Shown here piece by piece: positions 49,696 through 57,021 of a DNA stretch of 64,000 bases. The position numbers and the translations under genes were made by a program. This DNA is from UBA3102 sp964413055. GTDB taxonomy: Bacteria; Bacillota; Desulfotomaculia; Desulfotomaculales; Pelotomaculaceae. How positions within the stretch are numbered: position 1 is the stretch's first letter; every line of letters starts with the position of its first letter. Location: the NCBI GenBank assembly GCA_964413055.1, contig CAYPRB010000003.1, forward strand, positions 62,001 to 126,000, written 5' to 3'. The notes beneath the pieces were generated by a model. It saw only the letters and a list, made by a program, of their open reading frames with translations. It had not been told where the DNA came from and did no database searches.

Positions 49696-50629
49696 CGCAC
49701 CCGTGCTCCTGTCGTGTTTTTTCAAGTATTTCACGGGCGCCTGTTTGCAACAGGTTTTCCGCCAGCTTTATGCCCATACCGGCGGCTTCACCGGTGCCAC
49801 CGCTGATTGATGACCGCACTAATTTTTGGCCGTCCAGTCCGGCCACCACGCCTTCCAATTGCAGGCGCCCATCATATAAAATGCAAAAAGCACCGATGGG
49901 TACCTGACAGCCGCCTTCCAACCTTTTAAGAAAGGCTCTCTCTGCGGTAACCGCCAGGCGTGATTCATGGTGGTCGATTTTATCCACCAGCCGGCGCACT
50001 TTTGTGTCTCCTTCCCGCACTTCCACCCCGATTGCTCCCTGCCCTACCGCCGGCAGGCAGATACTATGAGGCAGTGCCTGGGTAATTCTGTGTTCCCAGC
50101 CCATACGGTGCAACCCTACCCCGGCAAGTATGACGGCGTCGAAATTTTCCTCTGCCAACTTGCGCAGACGGGTACCGATATTCCCTCGCAAGCTTGTAAT
50201 TTTAAAATCACTGCGGTAGTGCAGAAGCTGGGCCCGGCGCCTGAGACTACTGGTGCCGATTACCGCACCCCGCGGTAGTGCTTCTAAATGTTTACCTTCC
50301 CTGGAAATCAATACGTCCCCTGGAAATTCCCTGCGGCATATCGCTCCTATAACCAAGCCTTCCGGCAAACCGGTCGGCATGTCTTTCATACTGTGCACGG
50401 CTAAATCAATTGTCCCTCCCAGCAATGCCGCTTCCAGCTCTTTGGTGAAAAGGCCCTTATCTCCGATTTTAGAAAGTGCCACGTCAAGTATATTGTCACC
50501 ATGGGTCCGGATGCCTTCGATACGGTAATTATATTCGGGGGCCGCATGCCTGAGACGGTCTACCACCCATCCGGCTTGCCGCAGGGCGAGCTCGCTTTTC
50601 CTGGTACCGACTACAATTTCGAATTTCAT
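49688..50629 (-). CDS. hemC: Hydroxymethylbilane synthase
   Basis: This enzyme polymerises four porphobilinogens. The start M-K-F-E-I-V-V-G-T-R-K-S-E-L-A is placed at ATG 50629 (313 residues), leaving out an extension without an RBS. The dipyrromethane-cofactor cysteine is in R-L-E-G-G-C-Q-V-P-I-G. The arginine-rich substrate region G-T-S-S-L-R-R-R-A-Q-L and the D-A-V-I-L-A segment are intact. It overlaps both hemA and cobA-hemD. Confidence 0.95.
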   Translation of the reverse strand: MKFEIVVGTRKSELALRQAGWVVDRLRHAAPEYNYRIEGIRTHGDNILDVALSKIGDKGLFTKELEAALLGGTIDLAVHSMKDMPTGLPEGLVIGAICRREFPGDVLISREGKHLEALPRGAVIGTSSLRRRAQLLHYRSDFKITSLRGNIGTRLRKLAEENFDAVILAGVGLHRMGWEHRITQALPHSICLPAVGQGAIGVEVREGDTKVRRLVDKIDHHESRLAVTAERAFLKRLEGGCQVPIGAFCILYDGRLQLEGVVAGLDGQKLVRSSISGGTGEAAGMGIKLAENLLQTGAREILEKTRQEHGCDE

Positions 50630-51969
50630 ATTCGGCCACAATCCCTTTTTAAGTATAATGTTTTTTCTTCGTCGTGAAAAACCTGCTTTTTAGGCATTTG
50701 TCCCGGTACTTCCAGGTTAAATAGGTTTTGTAAAATTTCAGTGTAAAGGTGGCCCTCGGTGGTCAGGGCGTAGCTTTTCAACTGGGTGACTGGAACATGG
50801 AGGATCTGGTTGACAATGGAATTGGCAAGCGAAAATATTACTTTTTGGTCATGCTCGGAAAGCTCGCCCAGGCGGTTCAGGGCACGTTTAAGTTCCTTTT
50901 GTTTGATTGCTTCCCCCCATTGCTTTAATGCTGCTATGGTAGGTACTACAAATTGCATTCCCAGCCACTTCATAAAATCGTCCAGTTCTTCTTCAATAAT
51001 CTTTTCTGCTTTCACGGCTGCCTTCCTGCGCTCGGATAAGTTATGATCGATCACGTCTTTTAAGTCGTCGATATCATAAAGGGTGATCCCCTCTATGTTT
51101 CCGGTGTCAGTTTCGATATCGCGTGGAACTGCAATATCAATTAAGAATAATTCCCGGCCCCGTCTTTTTTCCATTACTTTTCTTACCTCTCCGGCTTTGA
51201 TTACACAATGAGAGGCCGCGGTGCAACTGATTACGATATCCGCTGCTTGCATATATTTAAAAAGTTCATCGAACTTGACGGCCTTTCCTTGAAATTGAGC
51301 GGCGAGTCTTTCCGCTCGTTCAAAAGAACGGTTGGAAACAATGACTCCGGAAACGCCGTTTGCCACCAAATGTTTGGCAGTCAAGGCACTCATTTTACCT
51401 GCTCCGACGACCAGAACCATTTTATTTTCAAGACTGCCCAGATGCCGTCTGGCCATTTCGACGGCCACAAAACTTATCGACACGGCGTTCCGGTCGATAC
51501 CGGTCTCGTAACGGATCCTTTTGCCGATTGTGATTGCTTGTTGAAAAAGAGTGTTTAAAACTCCGTTTGTTGCCTTGTAGGTTACTGCTTGCCGGTATGT
51601 CTCCCTTACCTGTCCGAGGATTTGGGTTTCCCCCAGCACCATCGAGTCCAAACCCGCTGCGACCCGGAAAATATGGCGGATAGTATCATATAGAGTATGG
51701 CAATAAGTAAAGTTTTTTACTTCTAAGATGGATATGCCCGACCATTGCGCTAGAAATTCCCAAATAGAATTAAGTCCTTCATCCATTTCTTTGGTAGCGG
51801 CATATATTTCCGTCCGGTTGCAGGTTGATAAAATAGCGCATCCTTCAATCAAAGGGTAGGATTTCAGTTTTTCCAGTGCGTTTTTAAGGGAATGCTCCGA
51901 AAATGACATTTTCTCCCTTACTTCAACTGGGGCTGTCCGGTGGTTCAGACCCACTACTACAATAAGCAC
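50626..51969 (-). CDS. hemA: Glutamyl-tRNA reductase
   Basis: This 447-residue protein reduces Glu-tRNA(Glu) to glutamate-1-semialdehyde. The catalytic cysteine is C50 in S-T-C-N-R-T-E-I-Y. The NADPH-binding motif is V-V-G-A-G-K-M near residue 190, and a helical dimerisation domain follows. The start is GTG 51969, with AGGAGAGG about 6 bases upstream. It overlaps the end of sirC by 47 bases, an unusually long but in-frame-independent overlap. Confidence 0.95.
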   Translation of the reverse strand: MLIVVVGLNHRTAPVEVREKMSFSEHSLKNALEKLKSYPLIEGCAILSTCNRTEIYAATKEMDEGLNSIWEFLAQWSGISILEVKNFTYCHTLYDTIRHIFRVAAGLDSMVLGETQILGQVRETYRQAVTYKATNGVLNTLFQQAITIGKRIRYETGIDRNAVSISFVAVEMARRHLGSLENKMVLVVGAGKMSALTAKHLVANGVSGVIVSNRSFERAERLAAQFQGKAVKFDELFKYMQAADIVISCTAASHCVIKAGEVRKVMEKRRGRELFLIDIAVPRDIETDTGNIEGITLYDIDDLKDVIDHNLSERRKAAVKAEKIIEEELDDFMKWLGMQFVVPTIAALKQWGEAIKQKELKRALNRLGELSEHDQKVIFSLANSIVNQILHVPVTQLKSYALTTEGHLYTEILQNLFNLEVPGQMPKKQVFHDEEKTLYLKRDCGRI

Positions 51970-52588
51970 TGCGCAACCTCTCCTTTACTTCGTCCATCCG
52001 GTTTTCTTTAACCAAGGTAATAATTTCACGGTTAAAAAAACTCTCCATAATTTTCATTTTGTCTATATTGCCAGTAAGGCGAAGTAACTTAACGCGCAAC
52101 ACACCAAGTAAATCCAAAAATTCACCATACTGCGGACCGTACATTTCCTCAAGCTCTTCCCTGATTTTTCTGGCCAGCAAGGGGCTTTTGCCACCGGTTG
52201 ATATGGCGATATTTAATGAACCGCGGTTTACGGTTGCCGGAACATAAAAATTACCTTTTGCGGGGTCGTCGACAATATTGACCAATAAATTACGTTTTAA
52301 GCAGTCGTCAGAAATTTGCCGGTTCACTTTTTCCCGGTCCGTGGCCCCGATGACCAAAAAAACCCCCTCCAGATCCAAAACACGGTAACGTCCGGGCCGG
52401 TAAGATATAGCTTCTTTAGCAACCAAGTCTTTAAGTTCCGGGGAGATTCCCGGGCTTACTACCTTCACGCGGGCGCCGCATTCAAGCAGTGAATGCACTT
52501 TACGTTCGGCGACTTGTCCACCGCCGACAACCAGGCAGTATTTTCCGTTTAGGTCTAGGGATATGGCATAACGTTCAGGCAATATCAT
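51923..52588 (-). CDS. sirC: Precorrin-2 dehydrogenase (siroheme synthase N-terminal domain type)
   Basis: This 221-residue protein has a Rossmann domain V-V-G-G-G-Q-V-A-E-R-K-V near residue 20 and the family motif I-S-T-G-G-K-S-P-L-L-A-R-K-I-R-E. It oxidises precorrin-2 to sirohydrochlorin with NAD. Related proteins such as Met8 and the CysG N-terminus also insert iron; whether this one does is unknown. Its tail is serine- and proline-rich and overlaps hemA. RBS GGGAGGAG. Confidence 0.88.
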   Translation of the reverse strand: MILPERYAISLDLNGKYCLVVGGGQVAERKVHSLLECGARVKVVSPGISPELKDLVAKEAISYRPGRYRVLDLEGVFLVIGATDREKVNRQISDDCLKRNLLVNIVDDPAKGNFYVPATVNRGSLNIAISTGGKSPLLARKIREELEEMYGPQYGEFLDLLGVLRVKLLRLTGNIDKMKIMESFFNREIITLVKENRMDEVKERLRSAYCSSGSEPPDSPS

Positions 52589-52622
52589 CGCTCCTCCCGG
52601 AAAATTTCCGTTTGATTATATG

Positions 52623-53594
52623 TTAATATTTCCTGATGCTGATAAAATCAGCCGCCCGGTCTAAAGTTAAGCGGGAAGGAATATCAGGGAGGGTTTTTAA
52701 TGCGCCTTTCGCTCTGTTGATAAACTTACGGGAAATCTCAAAGGAATAATCTATCGCTCCACTGTCATTGATAATTGATATGGCTTCCTTTATTTCACAG
52801 GTTTCTTTGCCTGTCTTGTTTACGATTTCCACCAGGCGTTTCCGGTCGGGGCTCTTAGCCAGGGCATAAATAACCGGCAAAGTGATAATACCTTGGCGTA
52901 GGTCGCTGCCAACCGGTTTGCCCAGTTGGTTCTGGTCGGCAACCAGGTCCAGGATATCGTCCGTGACCTGGAAGGCCATGCCGACATTATAACCGTAACG
53001 GCGCAGAGGCAGGTGAATACTGGCCGGTGCGCCGCAAGCCACTGCGCCGAGCTGAATACTGGCAGCTATGAGCAGAGCAGTTTTTCGCTTTATACGATAA
53101 AAATATTCCCGGATACTTTGATCAATATCAAAAGTTGTTGATATCTGCTGAATCTCTCCCTCACACATCTTAACGCTAGTGTCGGAAAGGACTTTGGAAA
53201 TCAAGGGGGTATCTTGATACTTCGCGATAAGCATCAGTGACTTTGCGAATAGGTAGGAACCGATATGGGTCGAAATACTATTACCCCATTTAGCTTTTAC
53301 CGTAGGAATACCCCTGCGGGTCAAGGAAGCGTCCACAACGTCATCGTGTACCAGGGAAGCCATGTGGATCAATTCCAGGGCGACTGCCAGGGGTAATACT
53401 TTTTCCAGGTTAAAATTATAAAATGTTGCTCCGTAAAGACTCAGTGCGGGGCGCAAACGTTTTCCACCGGCGTTCAACAGGTGTGTTGAGGTTTCTGTTA
53501 GTAATTGGTTTTGCGTTTTAACAACAGACTTTAATTCATTCTCTACAACTTGTAGTTCTTTCCTTATCTCACAAAACAAATCCGTTACTTCCAA
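52623..53594 (-). CDS. Polyprenyl diphosphate synthase (heptaprenyl-type, large subunit)
   Basis: This 323-residue trans-isoprenyl synthase has its first Asp-rich motif in L-V-H-D-D-V-V-D and its second in Q-V-T-D-D-I-L-D. N-A-G-G-K-R-L-R-P-A-L precedes them. Such enzymes build the C35-C40 side chain of menaquinone, probably with a small partner subunit encoded elsewhere. It starts at TTG 53594 (AGGTGA upstream), 34 bases before sirC, so it may be the first gene of the heme operon, linking quinone and heme supply. Confidence 0.9.
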   Translation of the reverse strand: MEVTDLFCEIRKELQVVENELKSVVKTQNQLLTETSTHLLNAGGKRLRPALSLYGATFYNFNLEKVLPLAVALELIHMASLVHDDVVDASLTRRGIPTVKAKWGNSISTHIGSYLFAKSLMLIAKYQDTPLISKVLSDTSVKMCEGEIQQISTTFDIDQSIREYFYRIKRKTALLIAASIQLGAVACGAPASIHLPLRRYGYNVGMAFQVTDDILDLVADQNQLGKPVGSDLRQGIITLPVIYALAKSPDRKRLVEIVNKTGKETCEIKEAISIINDSGAIDYSFEISRKFINRAKGALKTLPDIPSRLTLDRAADFISIRKY

Positions 53595-53878
53595 TTTTTA
53601 TATTCACCTACCCCACCCTTTGAACAAACCAAAACAATACATATTAGATGCCAATAACAAACACAATATTTTCCCCGGTAATTATAATGAAAGACTTTTT
53701 TTATTTTATAATTAGTTTTTTACTTTATATATCCTGCTAAATATTCTATAATAAAAGTTAAAATCCTCCTCGAAAAAAGCTGAAATTTGTTAGATAATTT
53801 CCTGTATTATGGAATGAATTGAAAAAACGGAATGTTTTGTGGAGCGTATGAATCAATAATGATTTGCAAGTTGCTTTC
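53595..53878. other. AT-rich divergent intergenic region
   Basis: This AT-rich stretch lies between the polyprenyl synthase gene (minus) and selC (plus). No gene or strong structure was recognised apart from the selC promoter at its right edge. Confidence 0.6.
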
Positions 53879-53907
53879 TTGCCTGGACACAAATGAAGTG
53901 CTATAAT
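53879..53907 (+). promoter_or_regulatory. Promoter for selC
   Basis: TTGCCT (53879-53884), a 17-base spacer and a perfect TATAAT (53902-53907) lie 27 bases before the tRNA-Sec gene. Confidence 0.75.
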
Positions 53908-53934
53908 GAAAGTTGTCAAAATAATGGTGTTTAC

Positions 53935-54032
53935 GGGGGTGGATGGTGCCTGGTGGTGCTCCTGGTCTTCAAAACCAGTCGTGGGGCGGCGATCCCGTCC
54001 CTGGTGAGTTCGATTCTCACACACTCCCGCCA
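53935..54032 (+). tRNA. selC: tRNA-Sec (anticodon TCA)
   Basis: A 98-base tRNA with an unusually long acceptor arm (GGGGGTGG against ACACTCCC), a long variable arm, and anticodon stem CTGGT/ACCAG with loop CTTCAAA (anticodon TCA). T-stem GTGAG/CTCAC closes the T-loop, and GCCA is encoded at the 3' end. Size, long extra arm and UCA anticodon identify the selenocysteine tRNA. selA, selB and selD are not in the window. Confidence 0.96.
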
Positions 54033-54044
54033 GTAATAACAAGG

Positions 54045-54068
54045 CCTCCGGGTTGCGGAGGTTTTTTT
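54045..54068 (+). terminator. Intrinsic terminator of selC
   Basis: CCTCCG-GGTTG-CGGAGG followed by seven T, 13 bases after the tRNA-Sec end. Confidence 0.92.
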
Positions 54069-54156
54069 ATGTTTTTGATAGATGGTATTTTATCCAACAT
54101 TTTAATTTCTTTCTTCTGACAACTGCTATTATGGTATATGCAAGGATGGTGAGATT

Positions 54157-54315
54157 ATGGATTATTTTGACTTTACTTTAAAAGTTGCAAGCCTTCTATT
54201 TATAGTAGTGGTATTTACAAGACTTCTTATGGTAGTAGCAAAGTATATTGGTGAAATATTTGGGGTGGGGGGGTTTTTTATAAGTTTACTACGAAAAATC
54301 ACAAATTGGAAATAA
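54157..54315 (+). CDS. Small hydrophobic membrane peptide
   Basis: A 52-residue frame at ATG 54157 has AAGGATGGTGAG upstream. A single hydrophobic helix spans about residues 12-28 (A-S-L-L-F-I-V-V-V-F-T), followed by Y-I-G-E-I-F-G-V-G-G-F-F and a basic end. A terminator hairpin follows two bases after the stop, which supports transcription. No family is recognised. Confidence 0.55.
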   Translation: MDYFDFTLKVASLLFIVVVFTRLLMVVAKYIGEIFGVGGFFISLLRKITNWK

Positions 54316-54316
54316 A

Positions 54317-54342
54317 AAAAGCCCGCAATTGAGGAGGCTTTT
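54317..54342 (+). terminator. Probable terminator after the small membrane peptide gene
   Basis: AAAAGCC (54317-54323) pairs with GGCTTTT (54336-54342) around a 12-base loop, just after the TAA stop. Confidence 0.55.
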
Positions 54343-54347
54343 CGCGT

Positions 54348-54377
54348 GTGATACGGGGACGGTGTCACGGTGTCACG
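54348..54377. repeat. GGTGTCAC tandem with GGGGACGG core
   Basis: GTGATACGGGGACGG is followed by two head-to-tail copies of GGTGTCAC (54361-54368 and 54369-54376). It resembles the dispersed GGGGACGG-type repeats I recall from related Clostridia. It supplies the last codons and stop of the GDPD gene. Confidence 0.5.
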
Positions 54378-55156
54378 CAGCTTCTCAGCCGGTCCGGGTA
54401 ATCGGTGATGATACCGTCAACGCCCATTGCAATCAATTTCTTCATTTCGGCAACGTCATTGACTGTCCAGGCGTGAATGAATTTTTTTTGCCGGTGTGCC
54501 GCTTTAACGAGTTTGGGCGTGATTACCCTCAAACCGTGTACGGTTGGCGGAAACTGGAAAACGTTGATGCGTGGATGGTATACATAGTCCAGACCAATCT
54601 CAGATAGCATCGTGAATAATATTCCCTGGTTAACCGATGCCGAGGTGGCAATACCGGCTTGATTGATACCTGCGAATCTCTTGCGGGTAAGATTATCTTT
54701 GGTGGCAACCAGCACCGAATTATTTAAACCATATTCCATGATTAGGCGGTATAAATTTTCAACCACGGTAGCCTTGTAATGTTTAATTTCAATATTTATT
54801 CCGTTGCCGGAAAATAATTCAAATACCTCCCGCAATGTCGGAACGGTGATACCCATACCGCGCAGCGGGTAGGTCAAGCCCCCGTCGGTAGTAAAACGGA
54901 AGGCGGCATCCAGTTTTTTAATTTCCGCCAGTGACATATGAGTGATGTCACCGCTTCCGTTTGTAGTCCGGTCTACGGCTTGATCGTGAAAGACAACCAG
55001 GTGGCCGTCGCAACTGGACCAGATATCCATTTCAAGAACGTCGGCCCCGAAACAGTTCAGAGCGCGAGAAAAGGCATAAACGGTGTTTTCCGGCGACAAG
55101 CCCGCGCCGCCCCGGTGGGCAATATTGAGAACTTTATTTTTAAGCTTTTCAGGCAA
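54365..55156 (-). CDS. Glycerophosphodiester phosphodiesterase
   Basis: This 263-residue TIM-barrel phosphodiesterase has A-H-R-G-G near residue 13, P-E-N-T, E-M-D-I, H-D near residue 57, and a C-terminal W-T-V-N ... G-V-D-G-I-I-T-D-Y-P. It hydrolyses deacylated phospholipids to glycerol-3-phosphate. The start is TTG 55156 (AAGGGAG upstream), with no signal peptide, so it is cytoplasmic (UgpQ-like). Its final residues S-C-V-T-P lie in the GGTGTCAC repeat. Confidence 0.92.
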   Translation of the reverse strand: MPEKLKNKVLNIAHRGGAGLSPENTVYAFSRALNCFGADVLEMDIWSSCDGHLVVFHDQAVDRTTNGSGDITHMSLAEIKKLDAAFRFTTDGGLTYPLRGMGITVPTLREVFELFSGNGINIEIKHYKATVVENLYRLIMEYGLNNSVLVATKDNLTRKRFAGINQAGIATSASVNQGILFTMLSEIGLDYVYHPRINVFQFPPTVHGLRVITPKLVKAAHRQKKFIHAWTVNDVAEMKKLIAMGVDGIITDYPDRLRSCVTP

Positions 55157-55357
55157 CTCTCGGTTACTCCCTTCTTTTTTTTAATAAAGGTTGGTTTTTT
55201 CTATTATTATTACAGCTTATTGAATTGTGAAATAATTATTTACAGTTCAGATAATATATTGATTTTAGTTGTGAAATGTTGAATAAAAGATACGGAATGG
55301 TCAAAAAATAATTTCAAAACGGGATCGAATGATTCTCAGCTCAGGAGGTGAAATGTA

Positions 55358-55501
55358 TTGCCGCAAATTAAATGTAACGTTACCGAATGTAAATGGAACA
55401 ATGCGGTGGAGTGCCAGGCACCGATGATCCAGGTGGACCGCAACGGCGCCAGCAAGGCTGATAAATCCGACCAGACCAAGTGTGAAACTTTTAAGATGTA
55501 G
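55358..55501 (+). CDS. DUF1540 small cysteine protein
   Basis: A 47-residue frame starts at TTG 55358, 7 bases after AGGAGGTG. Cysteines C6, C11, C19 and C42 follow the spacing of DUF1540 (C-x4-C-x7-C-x22-C), with N-A-V-E-C-Q-A-P-M-I-Q-V and C-E-T-F. DUF1540 proteins are common in Clostridia and their role is unknown; metal binding is possible. A strong terminator follows. Confidence 0.88.
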   Translation: MPQIKCNVTECKWNNAVECQAPMIQVDRNGASKADKSDQTKCETFKM

Positions 55502-55506
55502 GAGTA

Positions 55507-55546
55507 AATAAAGAAAGACTGGTTGTAAAACCAGTCTTTCTTTATT
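55507..55546 (+). terminator. Intrinsic terminator after the DUF1540 gene
   Basis: An 18-bp perfect inverted repeat (55507-55524 with 55529-55546, core GAAAGACTGGTT) closes on a 4-base loop. Its second arm ends TTTCTTTATT. Confidence 0.85.
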
Positions 55547-55590
55547 ATTATTTAGCTAGAGTTTTAATTAATCACTCCCGGAGGAGAGAA

Positions 55591-56367
55591 ATGATCGATC
55601 CGGTGGCCCTTAGTGTAGGTCCGTTAACCGTTTACTGGTACGGGATCATCATGACTGCCGCTTTTATCCTGGGTACGGCTCTGGCCTACTACCGCGCTTC
55701 CAAAAGCGGTCTTGAACCCGACCACGTTTTAAACCTGCTCATCCTGATTATTCCGGCCGCCATTATCGGTGCGCGGTTGTATTATGTAATTTTCAACTGG
55801 GAAAGTTACAGTTCAAACCTGCTTGAGGCGGTGGCGATCTGGCACGGCGGCCTGGCTATACACGGCGGCTTGATCGGCGGATTTCTGGCCGGTTACTTTT
55901 ACGTAAGGAAACACAGACTTGATTTTTGGCAAATGGGTGATATTTTAGCCCCGAGTGTCATTTTGGGGCAAGCCATTGGCCGTTGGGGTAATTTTATCAA
56001 CCAGGAAGCATTCGGCACCCCGGTCACCCGGGAATTTATCAGCCGTTTTCCGGTTTTTATCCAGCAACAAATGTTGATCGGAGGCCGGTACCACCACCCC
56101 GCTTTTTTATACGAGTCAATCTGGGACCTGATGGTTTTTTTCTTTTTGCTCATATACGGCAAGCGCAGGTATTTCTCCGGTCAAATCATGCTTTTTTACC
56201 TGGTCTTGTATTCCGCCGGCCGCTTCTTTATTGAAGGACTGCGCACCGACAGCCTGATGCTGGGTCCGGTCAGGGTGGCGCAACTGGTCAGCATGGTGAT
56301 CATTATTGGGGCCGTGGGGGTATTTCTTTTTAAAATTAGAGAGCGCGGTATAAATAAAAACTGCTGA
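55591..56367 (+). CDS. lgt: Prolipoprotein diacylglyceryl transferase
   Basis: This 258-residue membrane enzyme transfers diacylglycerol from phosphatidylglycerol to the lipobox cysteine of prolipoproteins. About seven helices are visible. The signature G-Q-A-I-G-R-W-G-N-F-I-N-Q-E-A-F-G is intact, as are H-G-G-L-A-I-H-G-G and R-F-F-I-E-G-L-R-T-D. RBS GGAGGAG. It sits just upstream of two tiny genes and the ger operon, whose GerC protein is a lipoprotein substrate. Confidence 0.95.
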   Translation: MIDPVALSVGPLTVYWYGIIMTAAFILGTALAYYRASKSGLEPDHVLNLLILIIPAAIIGARLYYVIFNWESYSSNLLEAVAIWHGGLAIHGGLIGGFLAGYFYVRKHRLDFWQMGDILAPSVILGQAIGRWGNFINQEAFGTPVTREFISRFPVFIQQQMLIGGRYHHPAFLYESIWDLMVFFFLLIYGKRRYFSGQIMLFYLVLYSAGRFFIEGLRTDSLMLGPVRVAQLVSMVIIIGAVGVFLFKIRERGINKNC

Positions 56368-56423
56368 AAAGAGCATACTTGTTAAGAGGCGGCAGTTATA
56401 ACGTATGCATGAGGTGAACTAAA

Positions 56424-56654
56424 GTGTCTTTAATATCTGGTTTATTTGAACACCGGGGCAGTGAACTGCTGGTGCGCGAGCAAGTATCTTTTTTTATCCG
56501 GGAAGCCCAGGGCGGTATGATGGAAATGGGCAAGTTGCTCCAGCAGGTGGCGGACGCGGGATATCCCGATATCTCCGGGCAATGTTCACGTCTGTTACAA
56601 TTAAATGCCAAAGTGGGCAGTACCCTTGAGCAGGTGCAAAAGTCTCTGAAGTAA
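56424..56654 (+). CDS. Small hypothetical protein
   Basis: A 76-residue frame starts at GTG 56424 (GAGGTG 9 bases upstream). It is mostly helical and contains one cysteine (G-Q-C-S-R-L), M-M-E-M-G-K-L-L, and a C-terminal V-G-S-T-L-E-Q-V-Q-K-S-L-K. No domain is recognised. It has no membrane segment. Confidence 0.55.
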   Translation: MSLISGLFEHRGSELLVREQVSFFIREAQGGMMEMGKLLQQVADAGYPDISGQCSRLLQLNAKVGSTLEQVQKSLK

Positions 56655-56774
56655 CCCGGGCCGTTCCAGGTCCGGGTTATTAATAAGCCGCGTAAGTGAA
56701 GCAATAAAGTAACCAATGATACGTTTTTTACATAATATAAAAAAAACAATATGTAACAAGGAGGTTCATTATTT

Positions 56775-56885
56775 ATGGCTTTTGGAGCCGGAGGAGGCGT
56801 AGGCGGCGGATTCGTTGCCGGTGGTGGGTTTTTCTTCTTTCTCATCATCATTGTTATTTTCTGTTGCGGATTTTTATTCATTTAA
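56775..56885 (+). CDS. Tiny glycine-rich membrane peptide, YjcZ-like
   Basis: A 36-residue frame at ATG 56775 follows AAGGAGG. The N-terminal half is glycine-rich (G-A-G-G-G-V-G-G-G-F-V-A-G-G-G), and the C-terminal half is one helix (F-F-F-F-L-I-I-I-V-I-F-C-C-G). This recalls the tiny YjcZ-type sporulation membrane peptides of Firmicutes; the match is by style only. Confidence 0.6.
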   Translation: MAFGAGGGVGGGFVAGGGFFFFLIIIVIFCCGFLFI

Positions 56886-56902
56886 AAGCGTGCGCTACGC
56901 GG

Positions 56903-56923
56903 GACCGGGTTTTTGACCCGGTC
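56903..56923. terminator. Hairpin after the glycine-rich peptide gene
   Basis: GACCGGGT pairs with ACCCGGTC around a TTTTG loop. No clear T run follows, so it may be a weak terminator. Confidence 0.5.
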
Positions 56924-57021
56924 ACTTTCATTTATGGCATATTGTGGTCTGAATTTTAAATATTTTTCTAAGCAATAATAAACTGAACATCATTTTATTG
57001 AAATTGAAATTGAGGGGAAAC

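Noticed and set aside
53758..54042. 94-codon minus-strand frame over selC
   Set aside because: It runs through the tRNA-Sec gene and promoter and has no homology features.
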